Origin: Flavobacteriaceae bacterium
GTDB lineage: Bacteria > Bacteroidota > Bacteroidia > Flavobacteriales > Flavobacteriaceae
NCBI GenBank assembly: GCA_947453195.1
Contig: CANGFO010000003.1
Span: 62,001-126,000 of the forward strand
Reading direction: 5' to 3'
Length of the DNA stretch: 64,000 nucleotides
This document shows positions 9,614 to 18,320 of this stretch, piece after piece. The first letter of the stretch is position 1, and every line of letters begins with the position of its first letter. The position numbers were made by a program, and so were the translations under genes. Below the pieces are notes generated by a model. It made no database searches. It had not been told where the DNA came from and saw only the letters and a program-made list of their open reading frames with translations.

Positions 9614-10591
9614 CTATTTAAAAACAGTTTCTAATATTGAATAATTTACAGTTTCTACTTCATAAAAGTTTTGAATTACCGTCTTTGCTCCAAAACTTTC
9701 TTTCCAAAACAAAAGGCCCTTATTTATCTTTCTTCCATCGTATTCATTACAAATTCCAAAATCATGAAAATGATAGTCTTTAAAAACTTCTTTGATTAAA
9801 TGATGGTGTAAAAAATCTAAACTTCCACTTACATTCTTTGTAACATTTCCAGATATATATTGCGAATGCACTACCTTTTTATTTACAAAAACAGTTGTTC
9901 CACCAAGCAATTCATCATTTTTATACACATTAAATTGACGAATATTATTAGGAAATAAATTCTTCAATTTAGTTATCTCAGATAACGTATGAACCGGCTT
10001 GGCATTGTGTTTTGAGTCTAAATTGGGAATAAGAATTTCATTCCAAAATAACTCAAAATTTGATTCTTCTTTTACAATTAACTCGTTTTTTATACCCCGT
10101 TTAACCCCTTCCATCCTATTACTAGCAATTGCGATTTTTTTGGTTAAATCCAAAACTGACAATGCATCTCTTCTATATAATTGGGCTTTTACAATAAATA
10201 AACAATATTCAATTTCTTCTGAAAAATAATCGGAATAAATATTTGGAATAGTTTTTACTATTAATTTTTCAATTGAGTTTTCATTTAAATACTGTAGAAC
10301 GTTTTTAAAGATAGAGATAACAGCACTTAGTTTAGCTTTGTTAGTTAAAATTAAACCCCCATATGTAAGCCCTTGGTGTGAATATACCGTATCTTCTACT
10401 CTATTTGCCGGTAAGACTGCAATTAGTTTTTCCCCATCAAAAACCATCAAAGAATAATCTTGAAAACGATCAGAATGGTAATCCATGAAATTTCTATCAA
10501 ACAAAAAAGTAGCATTTTTGGCAACACTTATAAAAGCATTCCATATAGAAAAATCTTGCGGTTGGTATAATCTAACTTGGTATTGTTTCAC
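9614..10591 (-). CDS. FemAB/GNAT-like transferase
   Basis: 325 aa, GTG start at 10591 (MKQYQVRLYQPQDFSIWNAF). The tandem GNAT-like layout with SLMVFDGEKLIAVLPAN in the first half and NVYKNDELLGGTTVFV in the second is typical of FemAB-related proteins. These transfer amino-acyl or acyl groups and often lie in exopolysaccharide clusters. It heads the minus-strand unit with the hexapeptide acyltransferase and flippase. A -7-like element lies at 10646-10653. The substrate cannot be inferred. Confidence 0.7.
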   Translation of the reverse strand: MKQYQVRLYQPQDFSIWNAFISVAKNATFLFDRNFMDYHSDRFQDYSLMVFDGEKLIAVLPANRVEDTVYSHQGLTYGGLILTNKAKLSAVISIFKNVLQYLNENSIEKLIVKTIPNIYSDYFSEEIEYCLFIVKAQLYRRDALSVLDLTKKIAIASNRMEGVKRGIKNELIVKEESNFELFWNEILIPNLDSKHNAKPVHTLSEITKLKNLFPNNIRQFNVYKNDELLGGTTVFVNKKVVHSQYISGNVTKNVSGSLDFLHHHLIKEVFKDYHFHDFGICNEYDGRKINKGLLFWKESFGAKTVIQNFYEVETVNYSILETVFK

Positions 10592-10645
10592 GAGATGTTT
10601 TAAAACTTTGGAAAATTACACAATAATTATTAGCAATTCCAATTA

Positions 10646-10653
10646 CAAATGTA
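10646..10653 (-). promoter_or_regulatory. -7 element for the FemAB-acyltransferase-flippase unit
   Basis: The minus strand reads TACATTTG, a TAnnTTTG match, 54 nt before the GTG at 10591 in the divergent intergenic region. No -33 TTG at standard spacing. Confidence 0.4.
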
Positions 10654-10704
10654 GTTATCTAAAAATAAATACCTAATTTCGACAATCCAAATTGATTAAT
10701 TGCA

Positions 10705-12522
10705 GTGAAAATTAAAATTCATAAACTAATTTTAGGACTATTCATTGGCCTATCAGGCGCAATTTATGGTCAAAATGTTTCGTTGTACCAACAGTTTAAC
10801 GGTAGATACGACTTTACTTTTATTGGCAACACAATGAATTTAGGTGAAAACAATATCACTGCTGGCTGTGAAGATTTATTAATAAATTCCTCATCGGCTA
10901 ACTTAAACATAAACCCAAATCAAATAATTCAAAACGCCTATTTGTATTGGGCCGGATCGGGAGCTGGAGATTTTGATATTAAATTAAACACTACTTCAAT
11001 TACTGCACAAAGAACTTTTTCGGTTATTTCGGCTTCTTCTGGCTTACCTTATTTTAGTGCTTTCGCAGACATTACTTCGCAGGTAGTAAGCACCGGAAAT
11101 GGGGATTATACGCTCTCTGATTTAGATGTAACACAAACCTTACTCGACGAACCTGGATATTGCAACAACCGAACTAATTTTGCTGGTTGGGCTATAATAA
11201 TAGTCTATAAGGATTTAAGTTTGCCACTAAACCAAATTAATATTTATGATGGTTTACAAAGTATTCCGAGTGCTTTGAATATTACTTTAAACAGTTTAAA
11301 TGTAGTTGACAATAATAATGCTCAAATTGGTTTCATTGCTTGGGAAGGTGATTCTAATTTGGCCGTAAATGAAACTTTAAAGATTAATGGTAATACTTTA
11401 AGTAATCCACCTTTAAATCCTGCAAACAATGCTTTTAACGGCACCAATAGCATTACTGGATCCTCGAGTTTATACAATATGGATTTGGATATTTACAACA
11501 TTCAAAACAACATTAATATTGGAGATACCTCAGCTCAAATTCAGCTAACATCAGGACAAGATGTAGTATTAATTAATGCCATAGTAACCAAATTAAATAG
11601 CCAATTACCCGATGCCGCAGTGGAACTTAATTCCAATAGTCAAATTTGTGATTCTAGAGACCTAACTTTAAATTTTACAGTAACTAATTACAATTGCACG
11701 AGTAACCTTCCAGCAGGAACACCAATTGCAATTTATGCCAACGGACAGTTAATTGAGCAAATGCAAACAACAGCTTTAATTCCTATTGATGGCAGTGCTA
11801 CCCAACAAATAACAGTATTCATCCCAAGCAGTATTCCAGATAATTTCACCATAACTATAGTAATAGATGACGATGGCACCGGACATGGGATAGTTACAGA
11901 AATTTCTGAAAGCAACAATCAAGTTATAAGTGGATTGCTCACATTTTCTACAAGCCCAATTGCAAATGCACTTGAACCAAAAACAACCTGCAATCAAGGG
12001 TTGACAAAAGGATCGTTTAACTTTTTTGATTATGGTTCGCAATCATTAACCAACACAACAGATACCTTTATTGGATTTTATGAATCAGCTGCCGATGCAA
12101 CTTTAGCAACCAATGCAATTGCAAATCCAACCAACTACATTGCGACTATTACTCCTAAAGAAATTTTTATTCGCATCGAAAACCAACATTGCTATACTTT
12201 AAGTTCATTTTGGTTGTATACCAAAAATTGCCCACCTACTGTATACAACTATGTTTCAAGCAACAACGATCAAGCCAATGACAATTTTTTCATTGATGGA
12301 TTACGAGATGTATTTGTTAATTTTGAATTAGAAATATACAACCGTTGGGGAAAGCTAATTTGGACCGGTAATAATTCCACTCCCAACTGGGATGGTATTC
12401 CTAGTAAAGGAACGCGAGTAGATAATTCGGCTGTGCCTGAGGGAACCTATTATTATATTTTAAACTTAAACGACAACGACTATCCCGAACCACTTACAGG
12501 ATGGTTGTATTTTAGAAAGTAA
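10705..12522 (+). CDS. T9SS type B secreted multidomain protein (CHU_C C-terminal domain)
   Basis: 605 aa, GTG start. Signal peptide residues 1-22 (SGAIYGQ). The first ~280 residues resemble DUF3344-type beta domains (AYLYWAGSGAGDFDI, ITSQVVSTGNGDYTLSD). Then comes a CARDB-like Ig module from about 290 (VELNSNSQICDSRDL), and the last ~85 residues are a gliding-motility-associated CHU_C domain (YNRWGKLIWTG, PEGTYYYILNLN). This is the type B signal for type IX secretion and surface display. It borders the polysaccharide block but shows no clear functional link to it. Ligand or adhesion target unknown. Confidence 0.85.
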   Translation: MKIKIHKLILGLFIGLSGAIYGQNVSLYQQFNGRYDFTFIGNTMNLGENNITAGCEDLLINSSSANLNINPNQIIQNAYLYWAGSGAGDFDIKLNTTSITAQRTFSVISASSGLPYFSAFADITSQVVSTGNGDYTLSDLDVTQTLLDEPGYCNNRTNFAGWAIIIVYKDLSLPLNQINIYDGLQSIPSALNITLNSLNVVDNNNAQIGFIAWEGDSNLAVNETLKINGNTLSNPPLNPANNAFNGTNSITGSSSLYNMDLDIYNIQNNINIGDTSAQIQLTSGQDVVLINAIVTKLNSQLPDAAVELNSNSQICDSRDLTLNFTVTNYNCTSNLPAGTPIAIYANGQLIEQMQTTALIPIDGSATQQITVFIPSSIPDNFTITIVIDDDGTGHGIVTEISESNNQVISGLLTFSTSPIANALEPKTTCNQGLTKGSFNFFDYGSQSLTNTTDTFIGFYESAADATLATNAIANPTNYIATITPKEIFIRIENQHCYTLSSFWLYTKNCPPTVYNYVSSNNDQANDNFFIDGLRDVFVNFELEIYNRWGKLIWTGNNSTPNWDGIPSKGTRVDNSAVPEGTYYYILNLNDNDYPEPLTGWLYFRK

Positions 12523-12570
12523 CTCGATTATTTTTAAAAATCTCAGTAACTTCGCAAAAATTAATTTCTC

Positions 12571-13365
12571 TTGAAACAAATCACTTCCATACAAAATCCT
12601 TTTATTAAAACACTGGTGCAATTGCAAGAAAAGGCCAAAGCACGCAAACAATCCGGAACTTTTTTAATAGAAGGTAAACGCGAAATTGAATTGGCGTTAA
12701 AAGGAGGCTACATAATTAATACTATTCTTTTTCTGCCTGAAATAATTTTGCAAAAAGATCTTACTGAACTTATTGCTAATTCAAATGAAATTGAGGTAAT
12801 CGAAATCAATAAAGAAGTCTATCAAAAATTGGCTTACCGAGATTCTACAGAAGGAATTATAGCTGTGGCAGAATCTAAATCGGTAGCTCTAGAAGATTTA
12901 ATTTTACCCGAGAATCCATTAATTTTGGTTATGGAAGCTATTGAAAAACCAGGAAATATTGGTGCGATGCTCCGCACGTGTGATGCAGCCAATATTGATG
13001 CTGTGCTATTAGCAAATCCAAAAACCGATTTATACAATCCGAATTTAATTCGATCTAGTGTGGGCTGTATATTTACCAATCAAATTGCAACCGGAACCAA
13101 CGAAGAAGTAATTGCATTTTTAAAAAATAAAAAAATTGCAATTTACAGCGCAACCCTCCAAAATTCGAATTCCTATCACACCCAAAATTACACAACTGCC
13201 TCTGCAATTGTTGTAGGAACTGAAGCAACCGGACTCTCACAAACCTGGCGCGACAACGCCAATCAGAATATTCTTATTCCAATGCAAGGGCAAATCGATT
13301 CTATGAATGTATCGGTCGCTGCTGCCATTTTATTATTTGAAGCCAAAAGACAACGCGGCTTTTAA
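12571..13365 (+). CDS. TrmH/SpoU family RNA 2'-O-methyltransferase
   Basis: 264 aa, TTG start at 12571. It has the SpoU substrate-binding N-terminal domain (FLIEGKREIELAL) and a SPOUT C-terminal domain with the three motifs: EAIEKPGNIGAMLRTCDA, VVGTEATGLSQ and IPMQGQIDSMNVSVAAAI. The enzyme methylates a ribose of rRNA or tRNA using SAM and the knotted fold. RlmB is the closest named relative, but target nucleotide cannot be assigned. The TTG start is needed to keep the conserved ITSIQNPFIK opening. Confidence 0.88.
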   Translation: MKQITSIQNPFIKTLVQLQEKAKARKQSGTFLIEGKREIELALKGGYIINTILFLPEIILQKDLTELIANSNEIEVIEINKEVYQKLAYRDSTEGIIAVAESKSVALEDLILPENPLILVMEAIEKPGNIGAMLRTCDAANIDAVLLANPKTDLYNPNLIRSSVGCIFTNQIATGTNEEVIAFLKNKKIAIYSATLQNSNSYHTQNYTTASAIVVGTEATGLSQTWRDNANQNILIPMQGQIDSMNVSVAAAILLFEAKRQRGF

Positions 13366-13383
13366 TCCAAACAAATTAAAATT

Positions 13384-14934
13384 ATGAAAAGCAAATTACT
13401 TATAGCGTTATTAATAGCAACGGTTAATCTAAATGCCCAAATATCGGAAGACAAATTAGATGATGTGGTGCAACGCGCCATGAAAACTTTTAATGTACCT
13501 GGAATAGCTGTGGCTATTGTCAAGGATGGCAAAGTAGTTGTTTCTAAAGGTTATGGCGTAACCAATATCAAAACCCAACAAAAGGTTGACGGCAACACAC
13601 TTTTCGGAATTGCTTCCAATAGTAAAGCCTTCACTTCTGCAGCCCTTGCCATGTTGGTAGACGAAAAGAAAATCAACTGGGACGATAAGGTAATTCAATA
13701 CATTCCAGAATTTAAAATGTACAACGATTATGTTACTAACGAATTTACTATTCGGGATTTACTTACGCACCGAAGCGGACTCGGATTGGGAGCCGGTGAC
13801 TTAATGATATGGCCTGACGGACATAATTTTACTCCAAAAGATATTATTAATAACATTCATTTTCTTAAGCCGGTTTCGGCATTTAGAACCAAATACGATT
13901 ACGACAATTTATTGTACGTTATTGCAGGAGAAGTTATTGAAAGAGTATCAGGTAAAGGTTGGTGTGATTTTGTAGAAACAAGAATACTATCTCCATTAAA
14001 AATGAATAACAGTGCAGCTTCATGGAACAGATTAAAAGACACCACAAATACCATTGTTCCGCATGTTCCAACAAATGGAAAACTAGAAGTAATTAAAAGA
14101 TATACAAATCCCATTTTTGATGCCGCTGCCGGAATTTACACCAGCACCAATGATTTAAGCAAATGGGTAGTTGCGCAATTAAACCATGGAAAATATGGCG
14201 CAAACAATGAAAACAGATTGTTTAGCGAAGCTGTTCAAAAAGACATGTGGACTTCCCAAACTATACTGCCATTAAATAACATGAAACCCTACAGCTGCAA
14301 CTTTAAAGCTTATGGATTGGGATGGCAATTAACGGATATTAATGGCCATTTACAAGTTTCACACACAGGAGGTTTAGATGGAATTGTAACCCAAACGATT
14401 ATGATTCCCGATGTACAATTAGGAATTATTGTATTAACCAATCAACAATCGGGGGCGGCTTTTACAGCAATTTCCAATACAATTAAGGATAGTTATTTAG
14501 GCCTTAATTTTCCTGATCATGTGGTTACCTTAAGTGCCAATAGAAAACAAGCCGAAGACAATGCCGATAAAATTACAGACGAAGTTTGGACTAAAGTAAA
14601 TCAAAATGTAGCATCAAACACCCAATTAGAACCAAAAAAACTTATAGGAACTTATACTGATAATTGGTTTGGCAAGATAAAAATATTCTTAAGCAATGGC
14701 GTTTTGCGTTTTCAATCGGAGCGTTCTTCACGACTTAAAGGCTCTATTTTTTATTACAAAAACAACACCTATGCGGTGAAATGGGATATTAGAAGTTTTC
14801 AAGCTGATGCCTTTATTCACTTTGACATCACAGCAGACGGCATTGCAAATCATTTTAAAATGGAAGCCATTTCTCCCCTAACCGATTTTAGTTATGACTT
14901 CCAAGACTTGGATTTCAAAAAGGAGGTAAATTAA
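13384..14934 (+). CDS. Serine hydrolase, class C beta-lactamase-like
   Basis: 516 aa with a signal peptide (1-18, VNLNAQ). The SxxK motif is S78-N-S-K81, the YxN motif Y173-D-N175 and the third motif is HTGG in QVSHTGGLDG. All three catalytic boxes of the penicillin-binding/AmpC fold are therefore present. The last ~120 residues look like a DUF3471-type lipocalin-like domain. Probably a periplasmic peptidase or esterase rather than a resistance enzyme, as is usual for this architecture. It begins 18 nt after the rRNA methyltransferase. Confidence 0.85.
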   Translation: MKSKLLIALLIATVNLNAQISEDKLDDVVQRAMKTFNVPGIAVAIVKDGKVVVSKGYGVTNIKTQQKVDGNTLFGIASNSKAFTSAALAMLVDEKKINWDDKVIQYIPEFKMYNDYVTNEFTIRDLLTHRSGLGLGAGDLMIWPDGHNFTPKDIINNIHFLKPVSAFRTKYDYDNLLYVIAGEVIERVSGKGWCDFVETRILSPLKMNNSAASWNRLKDTTNTIVPHVPTNGKLEVIKRYTNPIFDAAAGIYTSTNDLSKWVVAQLNHGKYGANNENRLFSEAVQKDMWTSQTILPLNNMKPYSCNFKAYGLGWQLTDINGHLQVSHTGGLDGIVTQTIMIPDVQLGIIVLTNQQSGAAFTAISNTIKDSYLGLNFPDHVVTLSANRKQAEDNADKITDEVWTKVNQNVASNTQLEPKKLIGTYTDNWFGKIKIFLSNGVLRFQSERSSRLKGSIFYYKNNTYAVKWDIRSFQADAFIHFDITADGIANHFKMEAISPLTDFSYDFQDLDFKKEVN

Positions 14935-14942
14935 TACTGAGG

Positions 14943-15701
14943 TTATTTTTTTGATTTTATTGCTTTGACTTTACTTTTAAGCGTTTTTTTGTACAACGGT
15001 AAAAAGTAAGAAACGCTGTAATTAAATCCTGCCCCGAAATTCCCACCGTAAGTTCTATTGAACCCAGGAATATAAAGATTATCGAAATTTTCGGGTGTTT
15101 TGTTAGAAATTAAATGATTCATTCTAAAACTAAATCCAAGGTATAAATTACGGAATAATTCCGATTTAACTCCAGCAACAACTTCTAACCATTGAGCAGA
15201 TAAGCCATCAAATTTTTCTCCTGATTCAATAATTGGTTTCGGAAAATAATTATTAGAATAATAAATAGAATAACTATTTAAAGTTTGACTAAAAGTGCTT
15301 ACTCCATAGCGCATTCCCACATAAATCATGTTATTCATTCCCAACCAATTTTCGTAGGAATTATAATCAAATCCGACTTTAAGATACGTACCGTTTGTAG
15401 TAAAATTCAACTGATCGTCGGCAACCGTGATATTTTCATTTCCAATTTCGGCAGCCAAATAATGTCTTCTTGTAAATTTGAAATCTCCAACAAGCTCTAA
15501 TCCTTTGTAATTTTTGTCATATAAAGAACGAGTAAGTTTATACATATCTACACCCACGCGCAAACCATAGCGTTCGGTTTTAAGCTTCACGCTATCCTTT
15601 TTCACAGCTGTTGAATCGTTAACGGTAGCCTTTTGTGCCGAAGTAAGTAGCGAACACAAAACCAAGAATAAACTAAAAAAACATTTTAATATGTACTTCA
15701 T
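14943..15701 (-). CDS. DUF6048 family outer-membrane-like protein
   Basis: 252 aa. Signal peptide residues 1-22 (LLTSAQ), then alternating beta-strand-like segments (YLKVGFDYNSYENW, MIYVGMRYGVSTF, LYLGFSFRMNHLI, NFGAGFNYSVSYFLP) suggesting a small beta-barrel. I recognise the pattern as DUF6048, which in Flavobacteria follows DUF6452. It overlaps the upstream lipoprotein gene by 29 nt, so the two are coupled, and sits in an operon with rlmD. No function is known. It converges on the serine hydrolase gene with 8 nt between. Confidence 0.75.
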   Translation of the reverse strand: MKYILKCFFSLFLVLCSLLTSAQKATVNDSTAVKKDSVKLKTERYGLRVGVDMYKLTRSLYDKNYKGLELVGDFKFTRRHYLAAEIGNENITVADDQLNFTTNGTYLKVGFDYNSYENWLGMNNMIYVGMRYGVSTFSQTLNSYSIYYSNNYFPKPIIESGEKFDGLSAQWLEVVAGVKSELFRNLYLGFSFRMNHLISNKTPENFDNLYIPGFNRTYGGNFGAGFNYSVSYFLPLYKKTLKSKVKAIKSKK

Positions 15702-16200
15702 TTTCAGATTCTAGATTAGGTTTTGCTATGATTATATTTTTTATCCAATTATTGCTATCAACGGAAAGTATATTGGAACTGGTATTGGTTAAATTAAATA
15801 AATACTTAAATCCACATGCCCTAGAAATATAGACTTCTTGAGTGGCATAATTATAAGTTACGATATCCTCATTTTCGGATGCACCACCAAAATCATATTT
15901 CAACGAATAGGTTGTGGTTGTTGTAGAAGGATTTAAGGGAAGGTATATTTTATTGCTATTTGATAAATAACGTGATGGATTAATAACAGGCAAAGTGGTA
16001 TTAAAAACAACCCCTTCAGACATTCCAGAAGCAACCGCTTTTAAATTAGTTACACTTTTTAATGTAGGGGTAGCAATTGAATTATCATAAAACTCAATGA
16101 CTAATCTTGGTGTTGTTGAAGTCGTTGCATCGCAAATATCATCCTTTTCACAAGAAAAGAACGAGAAGGATATTAATAGAAATAAAAATATTTTTTTCAT
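15673..16200 (-). CDS. DUF6452 family lipoprotein
   Basis: 175 aa. Lipoprotein signal: hydrophobic stretch, then FSFFSCEKDDIC, with the lipobox cysteine at residue 17. The body is beta-rich and Ser/Thr-rich, with a second conserved-looking Cys in SRACGFKYLF. I recognise it as DUF6452, paired with DUF6048 in Flavobacteria. It lies 15 nt downstream of rlmD and overlaps the DUF6048 start. The DUF6452 protein is probably a lipid-anchored envelope partner of the barrel-like DUF6048 protein; that is inference from coupling. Confidence 0.75.
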   Translation of the reverse strand: MKKIFLFLLISFSFFSCEKDDICDATTSTTPRLVIEFYDNSIATPTLKSVTNLKAVASGMSEGVVFNTTLPVINPSRYLSNSNKIYLPLNPSTTTTTYSLKYDFGGASENEDIVTYNYATQEVYISRACGFKYLFNLTNTSSNILSVDSNNWIKNIIIAKPNLESENEVHIKMFF

Positions 16201-16215
16201 AATACGATATTCAAA

Positions 16216-17631
16216 TTATTTCAATTCTAAAAGTACAACATTTTCCACATGATGCGTTTGCGGGAACATATCCACCGGACGCACACGAATTACTTTGTAT
16301 TTTTCATCCATTAAAGCCAAGTCTCTAGCTTGAGTAGCTGAATTACAACTTACGTAAACTACTCGTTGCGGAGCTATTTTCATAATTTGTTCCACTACGT
16401 CTTTATGCATACCATCTCGAGGTGGATCGGTAATAATTACATCGGGCTTGCCATGTTGTGCAATAAATTCTTCATTGAACACATTTTTCATATCGCCAAC
16501 AAAAAACTCGCAATTGGAAATGGCATTGCGTTTCGCATTTTCTTTAGCATCGGCTATGGCTTCAGGCACTGCTTCTACCCCAATTACTTTTTTGGCTTTT
16601 TTTGAAACAAACTGCGCGATGGTTCCGGTACCGGTATATAAATCATAAACAACCTCGGTACCAGTTAAACCAGCAAAATCTCTAGTGATTTTATACAATT
16701 CATACGCTTGATCTGAATTGGTTTGGTAGAACGATTTGGCATTAATACTAAAATGCAACCCTTCCATTTCTTCCAAAATGTAATCTCTTCCTTTGTATAA
16801 TTTAATATCTTGATCGTATAACGTATCGTTAGCCTTGCTATTAATTACATATTGTAATGAGGTTATTTGTGGAAACTTCTCATAAATATGATCCAATAAT
16901 AACTCTCGGTTTTCTTTATCATTTTCAAAAAACTGAAGCAATACCATGATTTCTCCAGCAGATGCAGTTCGTATCATTAAAGTTCTCAATAAACCTTCGT
17001 GATTTCTGGCATTGAAAAAAGTCATTCCGTTTTGAACGGCAAATTCGCGAATCGTATTTCGAATGGCATTTGAAGGATCTTCTTGCAAATGGCATTTATC
17101 GATATTTAAAATCTTATCCCACATTCTAGGAATATGGAAACCCAAAGCTGGATTTTTACTCAAATTAGAATCTTCCGATTGGATTTCAGTTTCGGTTAAC
17201 CAACGCGTATCCGAAAAACCAAATTCCATTTTGTTTCTATAAAAAAACTGCTTTTCCGATCCCATAATAGGTTCAAATTCGGGAAGTTCAACTTTAGCTA
17301 TTCGTTTCAAATTGTTGTAAACCTCTTGGTTCTTGTAAAACAACTGGAGTTCGTAGTTCATATTTTGCCATTTACATCCGCCACAAGCACCAAAATGTTC
17401 GCAAACAGGCTCAATTCTGTGTTCAGAAAAAGAATGAAATTTTATGGCTTTTCCCTCAAAATAGGACTTACGCTTTTTTAAAGTTTGTACATCAACCACG
17501 TCACCAGGCACCACATTTGGAAGAAAAATCACTTGACCTTCTGGCGCTTTTGCAACCGAAACTCCTTTGGCACCCGCATCAAGTACGGTAACATTTTCAA
17601 AAATAACTTTATCTGTTTTCTTTTTTCCCAT
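16216..17631 (-). CDS. rlmD: 23S rRNA (uracil-1939-C5)-methyltransferase RlmD
   Basis: 471 aa. Order: N-terminal TRAM domain (residues ~8-65), an iron-sulfur cluster with C77, C83 and C86 (PVCEHFGACGGCKW) plus a later Cys in NIDKCHL, then a Rossmann SAM domain (VVYDLYTGTGTIAQF) and the catalytic cysteine in VVYVSCNSATQ. This is the full RlmD/RumA set. It methylates C5 of a uridine in 23S rRNA. It is the first gene of the rlmD-DUF6452-DUF6048 unit, and a -7-like TATTTTTG lies only 4 nt upstream of the ATG. Confidence 0.92.
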   Translation of the reverse strand: MGKKKTDKVIFENVTVLDAGAKGVSVAKAPEGQVIFLPNVVPGDVVDVQTLKKRKSYFEGKAIKFHSFSEHRIEPVCEHFGACGGCKWQNMNYELQLFYKNQEVYNNLKRIAKVELPEFEPIMGSEKQFFYRNKMEFGFSDTRWLTETEIQSEDSNLSKNPALGFHIPRMWDKILNIDKCHLQEDPSNAIRNTIREFAVQNGMTFFNARNHEGLLRTLMIRTASAGEIMVLLQFFENDKENRELLLDHIYEKFPQITSLQYVINSKANDTLYDQDIKLYKGRDYILEEMEGLHFSINAKSFYQTNSDQAYELYKITRDFAGLTGTEVVYDLYTGTGTIAQFVSKKAKKVIGVEAVPEAIADAKENAKRNAISNCEFFVGDMKNVFNEEFIAQHGKPDVIITDPPRDGMHKDVVEQIMKIAPQRVVYVSCNSATQARDLALMDEKYKVIRVRPVDMFPQTHHVENVVLLELK

Positions 17632-17635
17632 AACG

Positions 17636-17643
17636 CAAAAATA
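17636..17643 (-). promoter_or_regulatory. -7-like element immediately before rlmD
   Basis: The minus strand reads TATTTTTG (TAnnTTTG), ending 4 nt before the ATG at 17631. If real, transcription would start at or next to the initiation codon, giving a leaderless mRNA. Chance occurrence in AT-rich DNA is possible. Confidence 0.25.
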
Positions 17644-17726
17644 AACTATTGCTTCGTTTTTTATATTGGTTTAGCAAAAAAATAAGAAATCTTTTTACCC
17701 CAACAGTTTATTACCTTCGAAAATGG

Positions 17727-17734
17727 TATATTTG
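17727..17734 (+). promoter_or_regulatory. -7 element for the DUF1697 gene
   Basis: TATATTTG, an exact TAnnTTTG match, 14 nt before the ATG at 17749. The spacing is good; no clear -33 TTG. Confidence 0.5.
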
Positions 17735-17748
17735 AAAAAATAACTTTT

Positions 17749-18297
17749 ATGATTACCCACCTCGCTTTACTTCGCGGCATCAACGTTTCGGGACACAATA
17801 TGATAAAAATGGATGCTTTAAAAACAGCTTTAGAAAGCATCGGTTTTTTAAATGTGAGTACCTACATCCAATCCGGGAATGTATTTGTTACAACTCCCGA
17901 AGAAAGTCCTACCAAAGTGGGTTTCTTAATTAAACAAGAAATATATAAAACCTTTGGCCACGATGTACCGGTGGTGGTAATTAATAAAAATGATTTGGAA
18001 GTTTGTTTGAAAAACAATCCGTTTTTAAGCGACAAAGAGGTAGACACCAAGAAACTCTATGTTTCTTTTGTTTCAATGGAATTAAAAAGCGAACGCATTC
18101 ATGATTTAAAAATCAGCAAAATCAAACCCGATCAGGTTCACATTGACCAAAATAGAATTTATATCAAATATGATATCTCTCCGGCCAAAACCAGGTTAGA
18201 CAATACTTACATCGAGAAAAATCTGAATGTAATTTCAACCATTCGAAATTGGAATACGGTTAATAAATTATTGGAATTATTCGATATTAATGACTAA
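17749..18297 (+). CDS. DUF1697 domain-containing protein
   Basis: 182 aa. The family hallmark opening is present (HLALLRGINVSGHNMIKMD), followed by YIQSGNVFVTT and a C-terminal RNWNTVNKLLEL. It covers the whole DUF1697 length. The family is widespread in bacteria, soluble and of unknown function. A -7 promoter motif lies directly upstream. The Nramp-like transporter gene starts 23 nt after its stop, so they may be cotranscribed. Confidence 0.88.
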   Translation: MITHLALLRGINVSGHNMIKMDALKTALESIGFLNVSTYIQSGNVFVTTPEESPTKVGFLIKQEIYKTFGHDVPVVVINKNDLEVCLKNNPFLSDKEVDTKKLYVSFVSMELKSERIHDLKISKIKPDQVHIDQNRIYIKYDISPAKTRLDNTYIEKNLNVISTIRNWNTVNKLLELFDIND

Positions 18298-18320
18298 ATT
18301 TATAATCTAAATAATAGAAA

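Noticed and set aside
10581..10596. TGTTTCACG resembling half a parS site at the FemAB gene start
   Set aside because: Only 11 of 16 positions match TGTTTCACGTGAAACA and it overlaps the GTG start and first codons (MKQ); no full site seen near parAB.
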